Below, piece by piece: positions 1 through 10,690 of a stretch of 64,000 bases of DNA. The notes under the pieces are model-generated. The model searched no databases. It had not been told where the DNA came from and worked only from the letters and a program-made list of their open reading frames with translations. Made by a program: the position numbers and the translations under genes. Every line of letters begins with the position of its first letter. Within the stretch, counting starts at the first letter, position 1. The stretch spans positions 136,013,988-136,077,987 of the forward strand of contig NC_050105.1 of the NCBI RefSeq assembly GCF_902167145.1, in the 5' to 3' direction. The DNA is from Zea mays. Its lineage: Eukaryota > Streptophyta > Magnoliopsida > Poales > Poaceae.

Positions 1-7
1 ACCCGCG

Positions 8-1483
8 ATGGCACCCAAGAGAGCTAACCCGAAAGCTGACGAGGCTGCGAAGGCAGCACTGCTTGCCGCAAGGAAGGGCAAGGCCCTCGCACTCACCCAA
101 TCCACCCACCAAGAGCGCACCGAAGACAATATCCCCCGCACCTTCGAAGACGACACCCTCCGCACCTGCGGGCCCGAAGGACAGTCGCAGCCACCCCCAG
201 GCTTCGCCCCACTGGAGGGCGCGGATCTCGCCGAGGACGGCGAGGTCCTCGGCGTCTCAACAGAAGAACAGCTACAGCTGCGCGCCCTGCGCCTCAAGAA
301 CCGCAACCTTCAGAGGCAGAAAGAGATACTGGAGGCCAAGCGCCAGCGTGTGTCCGCACTAGCCAAGGTGCGGCAAATGATACGCGACGAGGAGCAGAAG
401 GCCCAAGACCTCGAGCGCGAGATCGCGCTGATGCAGCGCGAAGGCCACCTCGGTCCACAGCAAGAGCCACCCCTCCAGCAGCGCGCACAACCGGAGGACA
501 CGCGCGAAGGCCACCTCGGCCTGCAGCATGGCCCACCCCCGCAACACCGGGCGCAGCCGGAGAACCCGCGTTTCCCCCAGCATGACTACGCCTTCCAGCA
601 CAGCGCGCCATTCCAAGGGGTCAACTACCTCGACGAGCGAAGTCCCCTGGCGCCACACCTGCAAGTGACACCTTGGCCAGCCAACTTCCGGGCAGGGGCA
701 TATCCCAAGTACAACGGCAGCACCGACCCCGCACAGTACATAATGAGTTATCAAGTCGCCGTTGCATCCGCCGGAGGGGACGACGCCACAATGGCGAAGT
801 CTTTCATCATCGCTCTGGAGGGCCCAGCACTCACCTGGTTCACCAGATTGCCTCCGCTGTCCATTGATTCGTGGAGAAGTCTCAGGGACAAGTTCCTTCT
901 CAACTTCCAAGGGTACCGTCCAGACACCGACGCTTTGGCCGAGCTCTCGCTTTGCAAACAGCTGGAAAAGGAGACTCTGCGGGAGTATTACCGCAAATTT
1001 CTAACGCTCAAATCACAACTGCCCTCCGTCGATGATTAGATTGCTATCCACTACGCCATCAGTGGCCTTCGGGCCGGCGTCCTCTACAGCCACTGTATCA
1101 GAGATCCACCCAGGAACCTCCAGGAGCTATATCAGCTCTTTGAAAAATATGCCAAATCCGAAGAGCTCCACCAGCGCAAGGTTGAGTCACAGCGGAAGCC
1201 CAAAGATGCCCCGCAGTCCAGCCGCACGTGGACGAGGACTCCGCAGCCAGACTCCGGTCGAGATGGCCGCAGTCAACAGCAAGTGCACAACATCGCCAAC
1301 CAGTAGCCTGCTGCCGACCCCCCTCGTCGCCAGGAATATCCCCCCCAGGGCCGCGGAAATGGAGCTCGTGGCAGGGGCCGAGGGCGAGCGCAGCCGCCGC
1401 GCCGGTTCTACTGCCTTTTCCACGGCGAAGACTGCGCCCACCAAACCAAAGACTGCCCCGAGACGAAGGCCACCAGAGACAGA
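8..1483 (+). pseudogene. Gypsy Gag, two premature TAG stops
   Basis: Gag forms the virus-like particle that packages element RNA. The frame opens at ATG 8 (MAPKRANPK) and runs without frameshift into pol, but TAG codons at 1037-1039 and 1304-1306 interrupt it. A lysine- and glutamine-rich, probably coiled-coil region covers roughly residues 85-190. A retrotransposon-Gag domain follows at about residues 235-340, including YPKYNGSTDPAQYI, PALTWF and a LREYYRKF motif. A cysteine/histidine knuckle (CLFHGEDCAHQTKDC) is encoded near 1410-1460. Reading through both stops restores a typical continuous Gag-Pol. Each TAG would be CAG with one C-to-T change, which is inference. The copy could not make full-length Gag-Pol without readthrough. 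Confidence 0.85.
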
Positions 1484-4400
1484 ATGGCGCGGGCGCAGCC
1501 AGCCGACAATCCCAGAATTGTCGCCCATAATTACCAGCCACCCGTTCCACCATATATCCACGCTCCCGCTCCGTATCCACCGCACCACGCTTACCAACAC
1601 CATCAGGAAGTACAAATCGTACCTCCTCCACCCCCACCACCGCACCAGCAACACCAAAACATCCCCCATGCCCCAAAGCAGGAAGACTTCGCCGATCAGC
1701 CATATCGCGGAGTCATTCACATGATTACAGGGGGATCCAGCACTGACTTCGACACCAAGCGGCAGAAGCGGGACCACTACCGCAGCATCAACCATGTCGC
1801 GGTCACTGGCCCAGTCGTGCAGACGAAGTGGTCCCACATACCGCTAACCTTCGATGCTCGAGACGTCGATCTGCGCAGCGCCCCCCACATTGACGCTATG
1901 GTCATCAATTGCAGCGTGGCAGGCTGGGACTTACACAAAGTCCTAGTCGACAACGGCAGTCAGGCGGACATCATCTTCCTGCACGCCTTCGACCGTATGG
2001 GTATAAGCCACAGCTTGCTGAAGCCTTCGGACAACCCTTTGTATGGTTTCGGCGGCAAGGGCACCTTTCCAGTTGGCAAGATAGAGTTGCCCCTCTCCTT
2101 CGGTGTAGCACCCAATGCCCGAAGTGAGCAAGTAACCTTCGACATTGTCGACATGGTATATCCATACAACGCAATCATGGGCCGGGGCTCCATCAATAAG
2201 TTCGAAGCCGCCATCCACGGGTTGTACCTATGTATGAAGATACCAGGCCCGCTAGGCGCCATCACAATCTACGGCAACCAGCAAACGGCGCGCAACATAG
2301 AGCGGGACTTCGTGCCCGGTCAGAGAAACGTACACTGTCTCACGACCCAGTGCGAGGTCCCTGCGCCGGCCAGCCCAACCGACAAGCAGCACGACAAGGC
2401 ACAGTTGCAGTGCCAAGACGGGACCAAGACTGTCCCCCTCGATCAGGCCACGCCCAAGCAGACAGTCACTATCAGCGAAGACCTCACCTCACTTGAAGAA
2501 GAGAAACTTCTCTGCTGCCTGGCCAAGAATAAAGATGTCTTCGCCTGGTCCGCCCTCGATCTGGTCGGAGTCAGCCGATCCATAATTGAGCACAGTTTGG
2601 GAATTGACCCTTCGGTGCGACCCAAAAAGCAGAGGCTTCGCAAGATGTCAGACGAAAAGACAGAGGCCGCCAAGGCGGAGGTGCACCGCCTCCTGGAGGC
2701 TAAATTCATCGAGCCAGTGGCTTACCCCACGTGGCTCTCCAATGTTGTGATGGTGCAGAAAAAAAGCGGGAAATGGCGCATGTGCATAGACTTCACCAGT
2801 CTCAATAAGGCCTGCCCGAAGGACAATTTCCCGTTGCCGCGCATCGACAAAATAGTCGATAGCGCGGCCGGATGCGAAGTCATGTCCCTCCTCGACTGCT
2901 TCTCCGGCTATCACCAGATATACATGAAAGAGGAAGACAAGGCTAGCACCAGCTTTATAACACCCTTCGGCACTTATTGCTTTGTCAGAATGCCGGAGGG
3001 TCTCAAGAATGCCGGGTCCACCTTCTCCAGACTCACCAAAACAGTACTCGAGGGGCAGGTCGGCAGAAATATATTTACATATGTGGACGACATCGTCGTC
3101 GCCAGCAAGAATAAGGAGGACCATCTCGCCGACCTGGCAGAGACATTCGCGAACATGCGAGATGCACGACTCCGCCTAAACCCGGACAAGTGCGTCTTCG
3201 GTGTTCGCCAGGGCAAGATATTGGGCTACCTGGTGTCCCGCCGCGGCATCGAGGCCAACCCAACCAAGATCCAGGCCATCGTCGATATGTCGCCTCCGCA
3301 GTCCGCCAGGGACGTCCAGCGCCTGACAGGCAGGTTGGCCGCTCTCAACAGATTCATCTCCAGGTCCGCCGAGCGAAGTCTCCCCTTCCTCAAAACACTC
3401 CGCGGCGCGAAGGACTTTGCCTGGGGACCGGAGCAAGCAGCGGCCTTCGCCTCACTAAAACAGTACCTGTCGGAGCTGGCCATCCTCACAAGCCCCGACT
3501 CCTCGCTCCCCTTATTGCTCTATGTCGCGGCCTCGCCGCACGCGGTCAGCGCGGCACTAGTACAGGAGCAGACAGTCGAGGGCACAGTCAGACAGTGCCC
3601 TGTTTACTATGTCTCCGAAGTCCTGACACCGTCCAAATGCAACATGACAGAGCTGGAGAAGATCGCCTACGCAGTTGTCATGTCCTCGCGCAAGCTGCGC
3701 CATTACTTTGAAGCATTCAAGGTCCGAGTCACCTCAGACAGGGGGCTCGGCGAACTATTCAGAAACCCGGAGGCATCAGTGAGGATTGCCAAGTGGGCAG
3801 CCGAACTCTCCGGCTACCACATCAGCTTCGAGCCCAGGACAACTATCAAGTCGCAAGTCCTGGCAGACTTCGTCGTCGACTGGACTGGGCCAGTAACACA
3901 GCCGGACCCGTCCACAGAAAAGGTCTGGACTATCCATTGCGACGGTGCATGGTGTCATGCGGGGGCAGGCGTCGCTGCAGTCGTCACTTCACCAGCCGGA
4001 GTCAAACACAGATATGCAGCACGCCTCAGCTTCGCTCTGGAATCCGACAAATGTACAAACAACATAGCAGAGTATGAAGCGGTTATCCTCGGCCTCCGCA
4101 AGCTAAGGGCCCTCGGAGTCACCAAATGTATCATCAAAACAGACTCCAAGATAGTTGCCGGCCAGGTCGAGAAAGACTATGCAGCAAAAGACCCCGCGCT
4201 CATGCAATACCTCGCGGCTATCCGAAGTCTCGAGAGACAGTTCAAGGGATTCACCCTACAGCATGTGGACAGGGCCAGGAACGAGGAGGCCGATGCATTA
4301 GCCAAGGCCGCCGCCAGGGGCGAGCCCCTGCCCTCCGACGTCTTCTTTCACACCATCGGCACGCCGGCCGTCCGGAGCCCCGAAGGGCTCCAAATAACTA

Positions 4401-5671
4401 ATGATAGCGAGGGCCACCGTATAGTCAACCTAATCATGACCGAAGACTGGCGGGCACCAATAACCCTGTTCCTACAGGGGTACTATCATCCAACCGACGT
4501 CAGTGAGGCAAAGCGCCTCAGGCATCGAAGCCGGGACTTCGCACTGATCGAGGGCCAATTATACAAGAAAGGGGTCAGTCAGCCAATGCTTAAATGCGTC
4601 ACCGAAACCGAAGGCATGCAAATCCTACGCGAGGTCCACAGTGGCACGTGCGGCTCACACGCGGGGCCAAGGGCCCTGGCTGCAAAGGTGATCCGACAAG
4701 GGTTTTACTGGCCTGCAATGATCTGCGCCGCAAATCGAGTCACAAAGTCCTGCGAAGCCTGCCAGAAGTTCTCTCCTCGGTCAGGCAACCCTTCGCAATA
4801 TACAAAGCTCATTGCCCATACATGGCCCCTCCAGCGCTGGGGCCTGTACATTGTCGGGCCCCTGCCCACCGCTCAGGGGAACCTTAAGTTCGCCTTCGTA
4901 GCCGTCGAATACTTCACCAAATGGATTGAAGCGAGGGCTGTTTCCACAATCACATCAAAGACTGCCCAAAAATTCTTTTGGCAGAACATCGTTTGCCGCT
5001 TCGGAGTACCGTCCGAGCTAACAGTTGACAACGGCAAGCAGTTTGACAGCCAAGATTTCAAGGATTTTTGTTTCTCCATCGGCACCAAGCTTGCCTTCGC
5101 TTCAGTCTATCATCCGCAGTCCAACGGGGTCGTGGAGCGTGCCAATGGGAAAATCTTCACAGCTGTCAAGAAGATGCTCCTCGATGAAAAAAAAGGCATA
5201 TGGACCGATTTGTTACCGGAGGCAGTCTGGGCGCTAAACACAACTGAGTGCAGGGCGACCGGGTTCACTCCTTTCCGCCTTCTATACGGATCGGAGGCAA
5301 TGACCCCGCAAGAAATAAAGCATGGGTCTCCGCGTACAGCTCCGGCAGCCGTCCCTGACGTGGATGAGCCAACCTCAAAAGATCTCATTGACGGAGACCG
5401 GGTCTTCGCCCTGCAGGCCCTAAACAAATACCAAGCCCAGACCAAAGCATGGCGCGACCGCGCAGTCATCCCAAGGGAGTTCAGCGCAGGGGACCTCGTA
5501 CTCATCCGAACAGCTCGGACGGAGTCCAGGGGCAAGCTGGAGCCCAAGTGGGAAGGCCCCTTCATAGTCAAAACAAGAGCCTCCCCCAGCGCTTACAGGC
5601 TCACAACGCCAAGCGGCGAGGACCTGGAGCACTCCTGGAACATCGACAACCTTCGCAAATTTTTTGTTTAA
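1484..5671 (+). CDS. Gypsy Pol: protease, RT, RNase H, integrase (catalytic Asp lost)
   Basis: Long open frame of 1395 codons in the same frame as gag; its first ATG is only the first Met after the last gag stop, not a proven start. Domains in order: aspartic protease with DNGS at residues 156-159; reverse transcriptase with YVDD at 533-536; a degenerate Gypsy RNase H; a second RNase H with CDGAW near residue 820, NNIAEYEA and EEADALAKAA; integrase with an HHCC zinc domain from about residue 1052 (HSGTCGSHAG to CEACQKF), then the DDE core. The second Asp (1182) and the Glu (1218) are present with 35 residues between. The first Asp is replaced by Tyr in WGLYIVGP (TAC at 4847-4849). RT also reads MPEGLKN where the family usually has MPFGLKN. 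Polyprotein processing by the protease is family knowledge. Integration by this copy's own protein is unlikely. Confidence 0.92.
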   Translation: MARAQPADNPRIVAHNYQPPVPPYIHAPAPYPPHHAYQHHQEVQIVPPPPPPPHQQHQNIPHAPKQEDFADQPYRGVIHMITGGSSTDFDTKRQKRDHYRSINHVAVTGPVVQTKWSHIPLTFDARDVDLRSAPHIDAMVINCSVAGWDLHKVLVDNGSQADIIFLHAFDRMGISHSLLKPSDNPLYGFGGKGTFPVGKIELPLSFGVAPNARSEQVTFDIVDMVYPYNAIMGRGSINKFEAAIHGLYLCMKIPGPLGAITIYGNQQTARNIERDFVPGQRNVHCLTTQCEVPAPASPTDKQHDKAQLQCQDGTKTVPLDQATPKQTVTISEDLTSLEEEKLLCCLAKNKDVFAWSALDLVGVSRSIIEHSLGIDPSVRPKKQRLRKMSDEKTEAAKAEVHRLLEAKFIEPVAYPTWLSNVVMVQKKSGKWRMCIDFTSLNKACPKDNFPLPRIDKIVDSAAGCEVMSLLDCFSGYHQIYMKEEDKASTSFITPFGTYCFVRMPEGLKNAGSTFSRLTKTVLEGQVGRNIFTYVDDIVVASKNKEDHLADLAETFANMRDARLRLNPDKCVFGVRQGKILGYLVSRRGIEANPTKIQAIVDMSPPQSARDVQRLTGRLAALNRFISRSAERSLPFLKTLRGAKDFAWGPEQAAAFASLKQYLSELAILTSPDSSLPLLLYVAASPHAVSAALVQEQTVEGTVRQCPVYYVSEVLTPSKCNMTELEKIAYAVVMSSRKLRHYFEAFKVRVTSDRGLGELFRNPEASVRIAKWAAELSGYHISFEPRTTIKSQVLADFVVDWTGPVTQPDPSTEKVWTIHCDGAWCHAGAGVAAVVTSPAGVKHRYAARLSFALESDKCTNNIAEYEAVILGLRKLRALGVTKCIIKTDSKIVAGQVEKDYAAKDPALMQYLAAIRSLERQFKGFTLQHVDRARNEEADALAKAAARGEPLPSDVFFHTIGTPAVRSPEGLQITNDSEGHRIVNLIMTEDWRAPITLFLQGYYHPTDVSEAKRLRHRSRDFALIEGQLYKKGVSQPMLKCVTETEGMQILREVHSGTCGSHAGPRALAAKVIRQGFYWPAMICAANRVTKSCEACQKFSPRSGNPSQYTKLIAHTWPLQRWGLYIVGPLPTAQGNLKFAFVAVEYFTKWIEARAVSTITSKTAQKFFWQNIVCRFGVPSELTVDNGKQFDSQDFKDFCFSIGTKLAFASVYHPQSNGVVERANGKIFTAVKKMLLDEKKGIWTDLLPEAVWALNTTECRATGFTPFRLLYGSEAMTPQEIKHGSPRTAPAAVPDVDEPTSKDLIDGDRVFALQALNKYQAQTKAWRDRAVIPREFSAGDLVLIRTARTESRGKLEPKWEGPFIVKTRASPSAYRLTTPSGEDLEHSWNIDNLRKFFV

Positions 5672-6728
5672 TCCATTTAGGGCTGACTTCGCCCTTGTAA
5701 TTCACCGCAAACAATCTTGTACCGGCCCGCACTCTTTTCCTCCCGGGGGGTGAGGTTTTTAACGAGGCGGAGCCATGTAATATATGTGAGAAAAATCCCC
5801 CGCAAAAACATGTGTCGAAAAAAGACCGCGACAACGGTCTTCGGCATTCGACCAATTCGAAGTCACCGCGAGGCTAAGCGCTAGCCACCCTCGCGTGCGA
5901 CTAATCCGCGCAGAAGTCGCCTAAGGGTGCAGCCGGACTTAACACAACAAGTGCGAAAAATTCCGATGTCTATCGCGAAGACTATCCGCGCAGAAGTCGC
6001 CTAAGGGTGCAGCCGGACTTAGCACAACAAGTGCGAAAAATTCCGATGTCTATCGCGAAGACTATCCGCGCAGAAGTCGCCTAAGGGTGCAGCCGGACTT
6101 AGCACAACAAGTGCGAAAAATTCCGATGTCTATCGCGAAGACTATCCGCGCAGAAGTCGCCTAAGGGTGCAGCCGGACTTAGCACAACAAGTGCGAAAAA
6201 TTCCGATGTCTATCGCGAAGACTATCCGCGCAGAAGTCGCCTAAGGGTGCAGCCGGACTTAGCACAACAAGTGCGAAAAATTCCGATGTCTATCGCGAAG
6301 ACTATCCACGGTTGAAGTCGCCTAAGGGTGCAGCCGGACTTAGCACAACAAGTGCCAAAAATTCCGATGTCTATCGCGAAGACTATCCGCGCAGAAGTCG
6401 CCTAAGGGTGCAGCCGAACTTAGCACAACAAGTGCGAAAAATTCCAATGACTATCGCAAAGACTCCGCGCAAGACCCAGTACAACGAAAGCAGAAACGAC
6501 AGCAAGACCAACTGTAATCACATCAGCATAGCATAATCAACCATACCAGACAAAGTACACAGCGCCCTCGCAGGCGCAGGCACGCGAGGGCACACAACTC
6601 CATTTCACAAGCCCTTACACATACACAAGCGAGGGCACCACGCTCTACATCGGCTCAACCTTAGGAATAATTCCCATCTCCCTATAATTAAATAACATTA
6701 TCCTAAGCTCCTCACCCGCAAAAAGACT
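5672..6728. other. Noncoding spacer between convergent genes
   Basis: Lies between the pol stop (5671) and the stop of the minus-strand gene (6729). 5672-5900 shows no ORF or recognised motif. 5901-6461 is the 80-bp tandem array described separately. 6462-6728 is A/C-rich with two short copies of a GAGGGCAC-type motif and no gene. Any 3'-end processing signals for the two converging transcripts should fall here, but I could not identify them. Confidence 0.7.
5901..6461. repeat. 80-bp tandem array, about seven copies
   Basis: Units begin at about 5901, 5981, 6061, 6141, 6221, 6301 and 6382 with period 80 (81 for one unit). Each carries CCGCGCAGAAGTCGCC, AAGGGTGCAGCCGGACTTA and GTGCGAAAAATTCCGATG. 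The central copies are nearly identical; the first and last two have diverged (AATCC for TATCC at the start, CCACGGTTGAAG in unit six, and a shortened final unit). The contiguous, spacer-free layout is that of a minisatellite. Confidence 0.95.
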
Positions 6729-9700
6729 TCACAGCTCCCCTTCCCCTGCACCTGCAGCGGCCGGCAAAGACAGCAGCTCCTGCCGACCAGCCCTACTCAC
6801 GCGAAGCCGAGCCCCTTCCTCTACACTAACCCTACGCTTGGCAACTGCCCTTCGGCGTCGGCGACCAGTGCTAGGGCCTGGCACGTCTGGCGCGTCCGCA
6901 ACATGTGGCACAGCCTCCGCCGCAGCCACGTCCAAGGCCGCAAAATAATCCAAGTCCTCCTCCGACGACTCCTCAGTCCACTCAACCGAGCTCCCAGAGT
7001 CAGTAAAATCAAAAAACTCAGATACAGACCCACCATATTCATTCCCATCTTCCGCGGTCGAAGCCGCCAAAAACTCAGTAGTAGCGGTTGCGTGCGCAGG
7101 CCCAATATCTTGAACCTGCGTAGCAACCAAAATTCAGTACAACATCCAAAAATTCCCCAACCCTAATCACCCACTACGCCACCTGCGAAGGCCCTGCCGC
7201 TGCGGGAGCCTCCGCCGCAGCCTCCGCCCCCACCGCCGCGGGATCTTCAGCGCTCGGCACAGCAGCTGCGGGGGCATCGGGCGCGCCTTCGGCCACCTTT
7301 GGGGGCAGGTCTCCGCCAGTCGCAGCAGATGCGAGGGCGCCTGGTGCGTCTTCCGCAGTCTCCGGGGTCGATCCCGGGGCGACTCCAGTCGCGGCTTCCG
7401 CAAGGGTCGTCTCCGGGTCAGGCAACGCGCTGTTCAGCGCCCCGAAGTCGTCCACCCGCTCGCCGCGCTCCGCCTAAGACAAAACGCACAAAAATTCAGC
7501 AAACACACGCACAGACTGCATCCAGCAAACGCCGAGCAAACGACAACGTTACCTGAGCCCTCGCAGCCTCGGCCCGCGCCCTGACCACGTCACGACCGTG
7601 CGAACCCCACATCCGGTCATAGAGGGCCCCGGCGGATTCCTTCACCACGGGGTCTTCGACCTCAAAGATATCTCGCCCATAATCCTCATCCGCCTGGTCG
7701 AGGGCCTCAAAGTGCCGGCACCCTTCGTGAGAGAGTGCGTTCATCGCTGCCTCGCAGGTGACCAGGGAGGTGAACGACATTAACCCCGCCAAGACAGTGG
7801 GGAGCTCCTGCAGTTCCTCCTGCACCCATTCCAGACAGCGAAGCCCGGCCTCTCGCTCCAGCACCTCGAAGTCACCGGTCCGCACACCCAGCTCGCGATA
7901 TGCAGTCATGAGCTGCGTGCGCGTCCGGTCGGCCTCCGCTCGCATCGCGGCCTCAGCCCCCTCCGCGCGGCTCTCCAGGGCAGTAAGCCGCCCCTGCAGC
8001 TCTCCGGCGAGCTCCTTGGCAATATTGCCCTCCGCCCGCGCCAGCCTGGCCTCCGCCTGCGCAGCCTGCTCTTTGGCGATGGCTTCGTTGGCCTCCGTCC
8101 TCTCCCCCGCCAGCTGGCGCCGGAGGTCAGCCTTCTCCTTCTCCAGGGCGGCCACCTTGTCCGCCAGTTTGCGGCACTTGCTGTCGGAGGCCGACTTCTC
8201 ACGGACAGCGTCAGCATGTTGCGTCCGAAGTCTCTCGACTTCGGCAGACAAAGCTGCCGTAAGGGCCCCCGACGCAGTGCGGCTGGTGAAGTCAGCCACC
8301 TGCAGAGCACACGTAAGGCTGTTGCTAAAAAAAAAAGCTCAGCGGACCTGACTCAGCGCCTCTGTCGCCCGACTCAGCGCCTCCGTCACTCCTTCCAGCC
8401 GGCGGGTCGCTACGCCCGCCTCGTCCCTGACCAGCGCAAGGGCCGACACCTCGCCTCCGGCGCCGAGGGTCTCACCCCTTGCCTTCGGCGCTGGCGCAGC
8501 TGTCACGATCGCCGCGCCAGGCGCAGCAAGAGCAAGCTGGCCCTCGTCCGACCCTGCAACGCGTCAACAGATTAAAAAATATATATATATATATATAGAC
8601 TTACCCCCAAGATAATCATCCACATTAATCTCAGTGCCGAAGTCGGCAACGCGTTTGCCCGGCAGTGGCAACGCCCGAGCCGCCTTCGCAGCCTCCGCCA
8701 CTCCGCCGACCGGCGGCACCACCTTCGTCAGCCTGGGGCCTCCGGCGCCCACCGTCGCCTCCGGCGCCTTGCTAGGTGCAGAGGCGCCCGCCTTCGCCGG
8801 CAGCGGCGGTTTGCCTCCGCCGGGGGCCGCAGCCTTCGCCGGTCCCCGCTGCCTCTTCGGCCGAGCTTCATGAACCCTGACAGTCGCCTGGCGCTTTTGC
8901 GCCGCACCTTGGCGATCCTTGTCCATCACTGCCCACACAACAGCACCGATATTTTGCCCGTAAGGAAAAACTCTCCACCGATGAACCATACGAGATGTAA
9001 AACAGTCCTCCTCAGCCGCGCAGGGGATAGGAACGTCTTTAGGCCAGCAACCCCCGGTAACCCTCAGCATCCGAGCCGAAGACTCCCGGAGCTCGGGCGA
9101 AGACATCCTTTCCCCCGGGGCCGCACACGTCCTCATTAACTCTCTAGCAAAACTATCAGACACCCCAAGTCCTCCCATCGCAGTACCTAATTTTCTCTTT
9201 TTCGAGGAGGCGGCGGCCACCAGCGCAGGGTTGCCTCCAGTCTCCACCGCCGGTTTCTTCCCACGGCGGTCCGCTTCGTCTTGACCAGGGTAGCCGTCGT
9301 ACGACAATTGATTTAATTCGAAGACCCTGTTCAAACGTTCATTTGACCCGCGGATATCAAAGCTGCGCTGGCCTTCCGTCCTCGGCACGTAACGCCCCAC
9401 GAGCTGCACCGCCAAGTCCTCTGCATCACGCACAAAGGCGGCCGGGTCACGGTTTCGCAAATTCAGTGCGAAGGCAGGACTTCGCACCTCCCTTCCTCCG
9501 TGAAAGGGCATCTGGCGAGGGCATACTTCGCCCAGCGCCTAGCCGCGCGCCAAGGGCCAGACCCCGTACGCCACGAACTCTTCAACTAAATCACGACCGC
9601 TGCTCTGACCGGCGGCGCACCGAAGGGCCCCTTCGTCTGCATCCTCTTCTGCCACTTCAAAAGGCGGATACGCAGAGTAATAGTGAGAGCACATTTCAGA

Positions 9701-10321
9701 CACGGGGAGTCCTTCATGGCCTTCGACAGTAGCCTCAGCAACATAAAACCAAAATTCATTCCAATTGCCCCACTTGTTGCGGGCGCACGGGACCAACTCC
9801 ACTACTGGCATTGTGGTCTTGCCGGTCTTCGGCGTGAATGTGCATGACCCGAACTGGGCAACTCCGCCCTCAACCGTCCTTTTCTGCCAATGCAAACAAT
9901 AATTCTTCGCAAAAACTTCAACTGACGGCTGTCCGCCGTACGAAGTCGTCGCCCAGACATACTTCGCCAGCGCCACTATGGCGTTCGGTGTCAGCTGATG
10001 TATTTGAACGCTGAATCTACGTAGGACCTCGCCAACAAACTGGTGCGCAGGCAAGCGGAGTCCGGCGACGAAGAACGCCTCGAAAACAACCAATTCGCCC
10101 TCCGGCTCGGGGACTTCCTCCGTCCCCGGAGCACGAGCGACTCCGCCGCCAAAGTAGCCCAACCGCTGCATATCTTCAATGCGGGCTGACGTCATCCGTG
10201 ACACTCCAAATTCAACAGAGTCGCCGGCGCGCAACTCCTCCACCATCACGCTACTCAACGTCTCCTCAGACGAGGCGGCGGCCGGCAGCGTGGCGTCAGC
10301 GGAAGAAGAAGAGGATGGCAT
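6729..10321 (-). pseudogene. Antisense five-exon gene of the Tat element (putative gypsy-type transposon protein), one nonsense codon
   Basis: Unknown function, carried opposite to gag-pol. I infer exons 10321-8605, 8553-8348, 8299-7553, 7473-7183 and 7115-6729, joined by GT-AG introns of 51, 48, 79 and 67 bp. All junctions keep frame and give 1115 codons plus stop. Start chosen: ATG at 10321 (MPSSSSSADATLP). Exon 1 resembles the plant 'putative gypsy type transposon' domain (Transposase_28-type), with HQLTPNAIVALAKYVWA and YCLHWQKR. Exon 3 is Ala/Glu/Arg-rich, strongly predicted-looking coiled coil. Exon 5 is acidic, then has a basic GRRRRRAVAKRR stretch that could be a nuclear signal. A TAG at 9539-9541 breaks exon 1 where TGG would be expected. 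The two shortest introns are below usual plant size, so those junctions are the least certain. Intron 1 contains an AT microsatellite. Confidence 0.75.
8575..8597. repeat. (AT)n microsatellite in inferred intron 1
   Basis: An uninterrupted AT run inside the proposed 51-bp intron of the antisense gene, just downstream (on -) of the donor GGGGGTAAGT. A-T richness favours plant intron recognition. Confidence 0.9.
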
Positions 10322-10482
10322 TGCTACGTACCATCGGCGGCGGCGGGCGGTCTGCTTCACACGAGCCAGAACGCCGGCGAGCAAAAGAAGCAGCGGAGGA
10401 AGAGGAGCAGCAAGACGGCGGGCGGCTAGGGTTTTACGGAGCGCGGAAGGCAAAGTTCAAAACAGCGCTGACCCCCGCCCCC

Positions 10483-10489
10483 TTTTATA
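10483..10489 (-). promoter_or_regulatory. TATA box of the antisense gene
   Basis: Minus strand reads CTATAAAAGGGGGC about 160 bp upstream of the inferred ATG at 10321. The intervening leader contains AAAACCCTAGCCGCC, which includes AAACCCTA, a telo-box-like motif found in many plant 5' leaders. Upstream (10500-10560) is a direct repeat of CTTCGGGAAGCCCGCAATCC. The promoter sits inside the element and is independent of the LTR. Confidence 0.6.
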
Positions 10490-10678
10490 GGCAGGGCGCG
10501 GCTCTTCGGGAAGCCCGCAATCCGACAGGCCGCGACGCTTCGGGAAGCCCGCAATCCAACAGTACGCCGTCCATCAACGGTCACATCAAAAACCCCCGCG
10601 GAACCACTTCGAGCGAGGGCAGCGTCTCCGCCATCTAGCGACGTCTTCGGCACCAGGTGACTTTGTCGAACTGGTCCC

Positions 10679-10690
10679 TCGGAGGGCAAA
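10679..10690 (+). other. Polypurine tract of the Gypsy element
   Basis: CGGGAGGGCAAA-type purine run (read from the + strand as tcGGAGGGCAAA) directly abuts the TGTTGG start of the 3' LTR. PPTs prime plus-strand DNA synthesis. Confidence 0.8.

Noticed and set aside
5901..6461. CRISPR-like regular repeats
   Set aside because: The 80-bp units are contiguous with no unique spacers, in a plant retrotransposon; it is a minisatellite.
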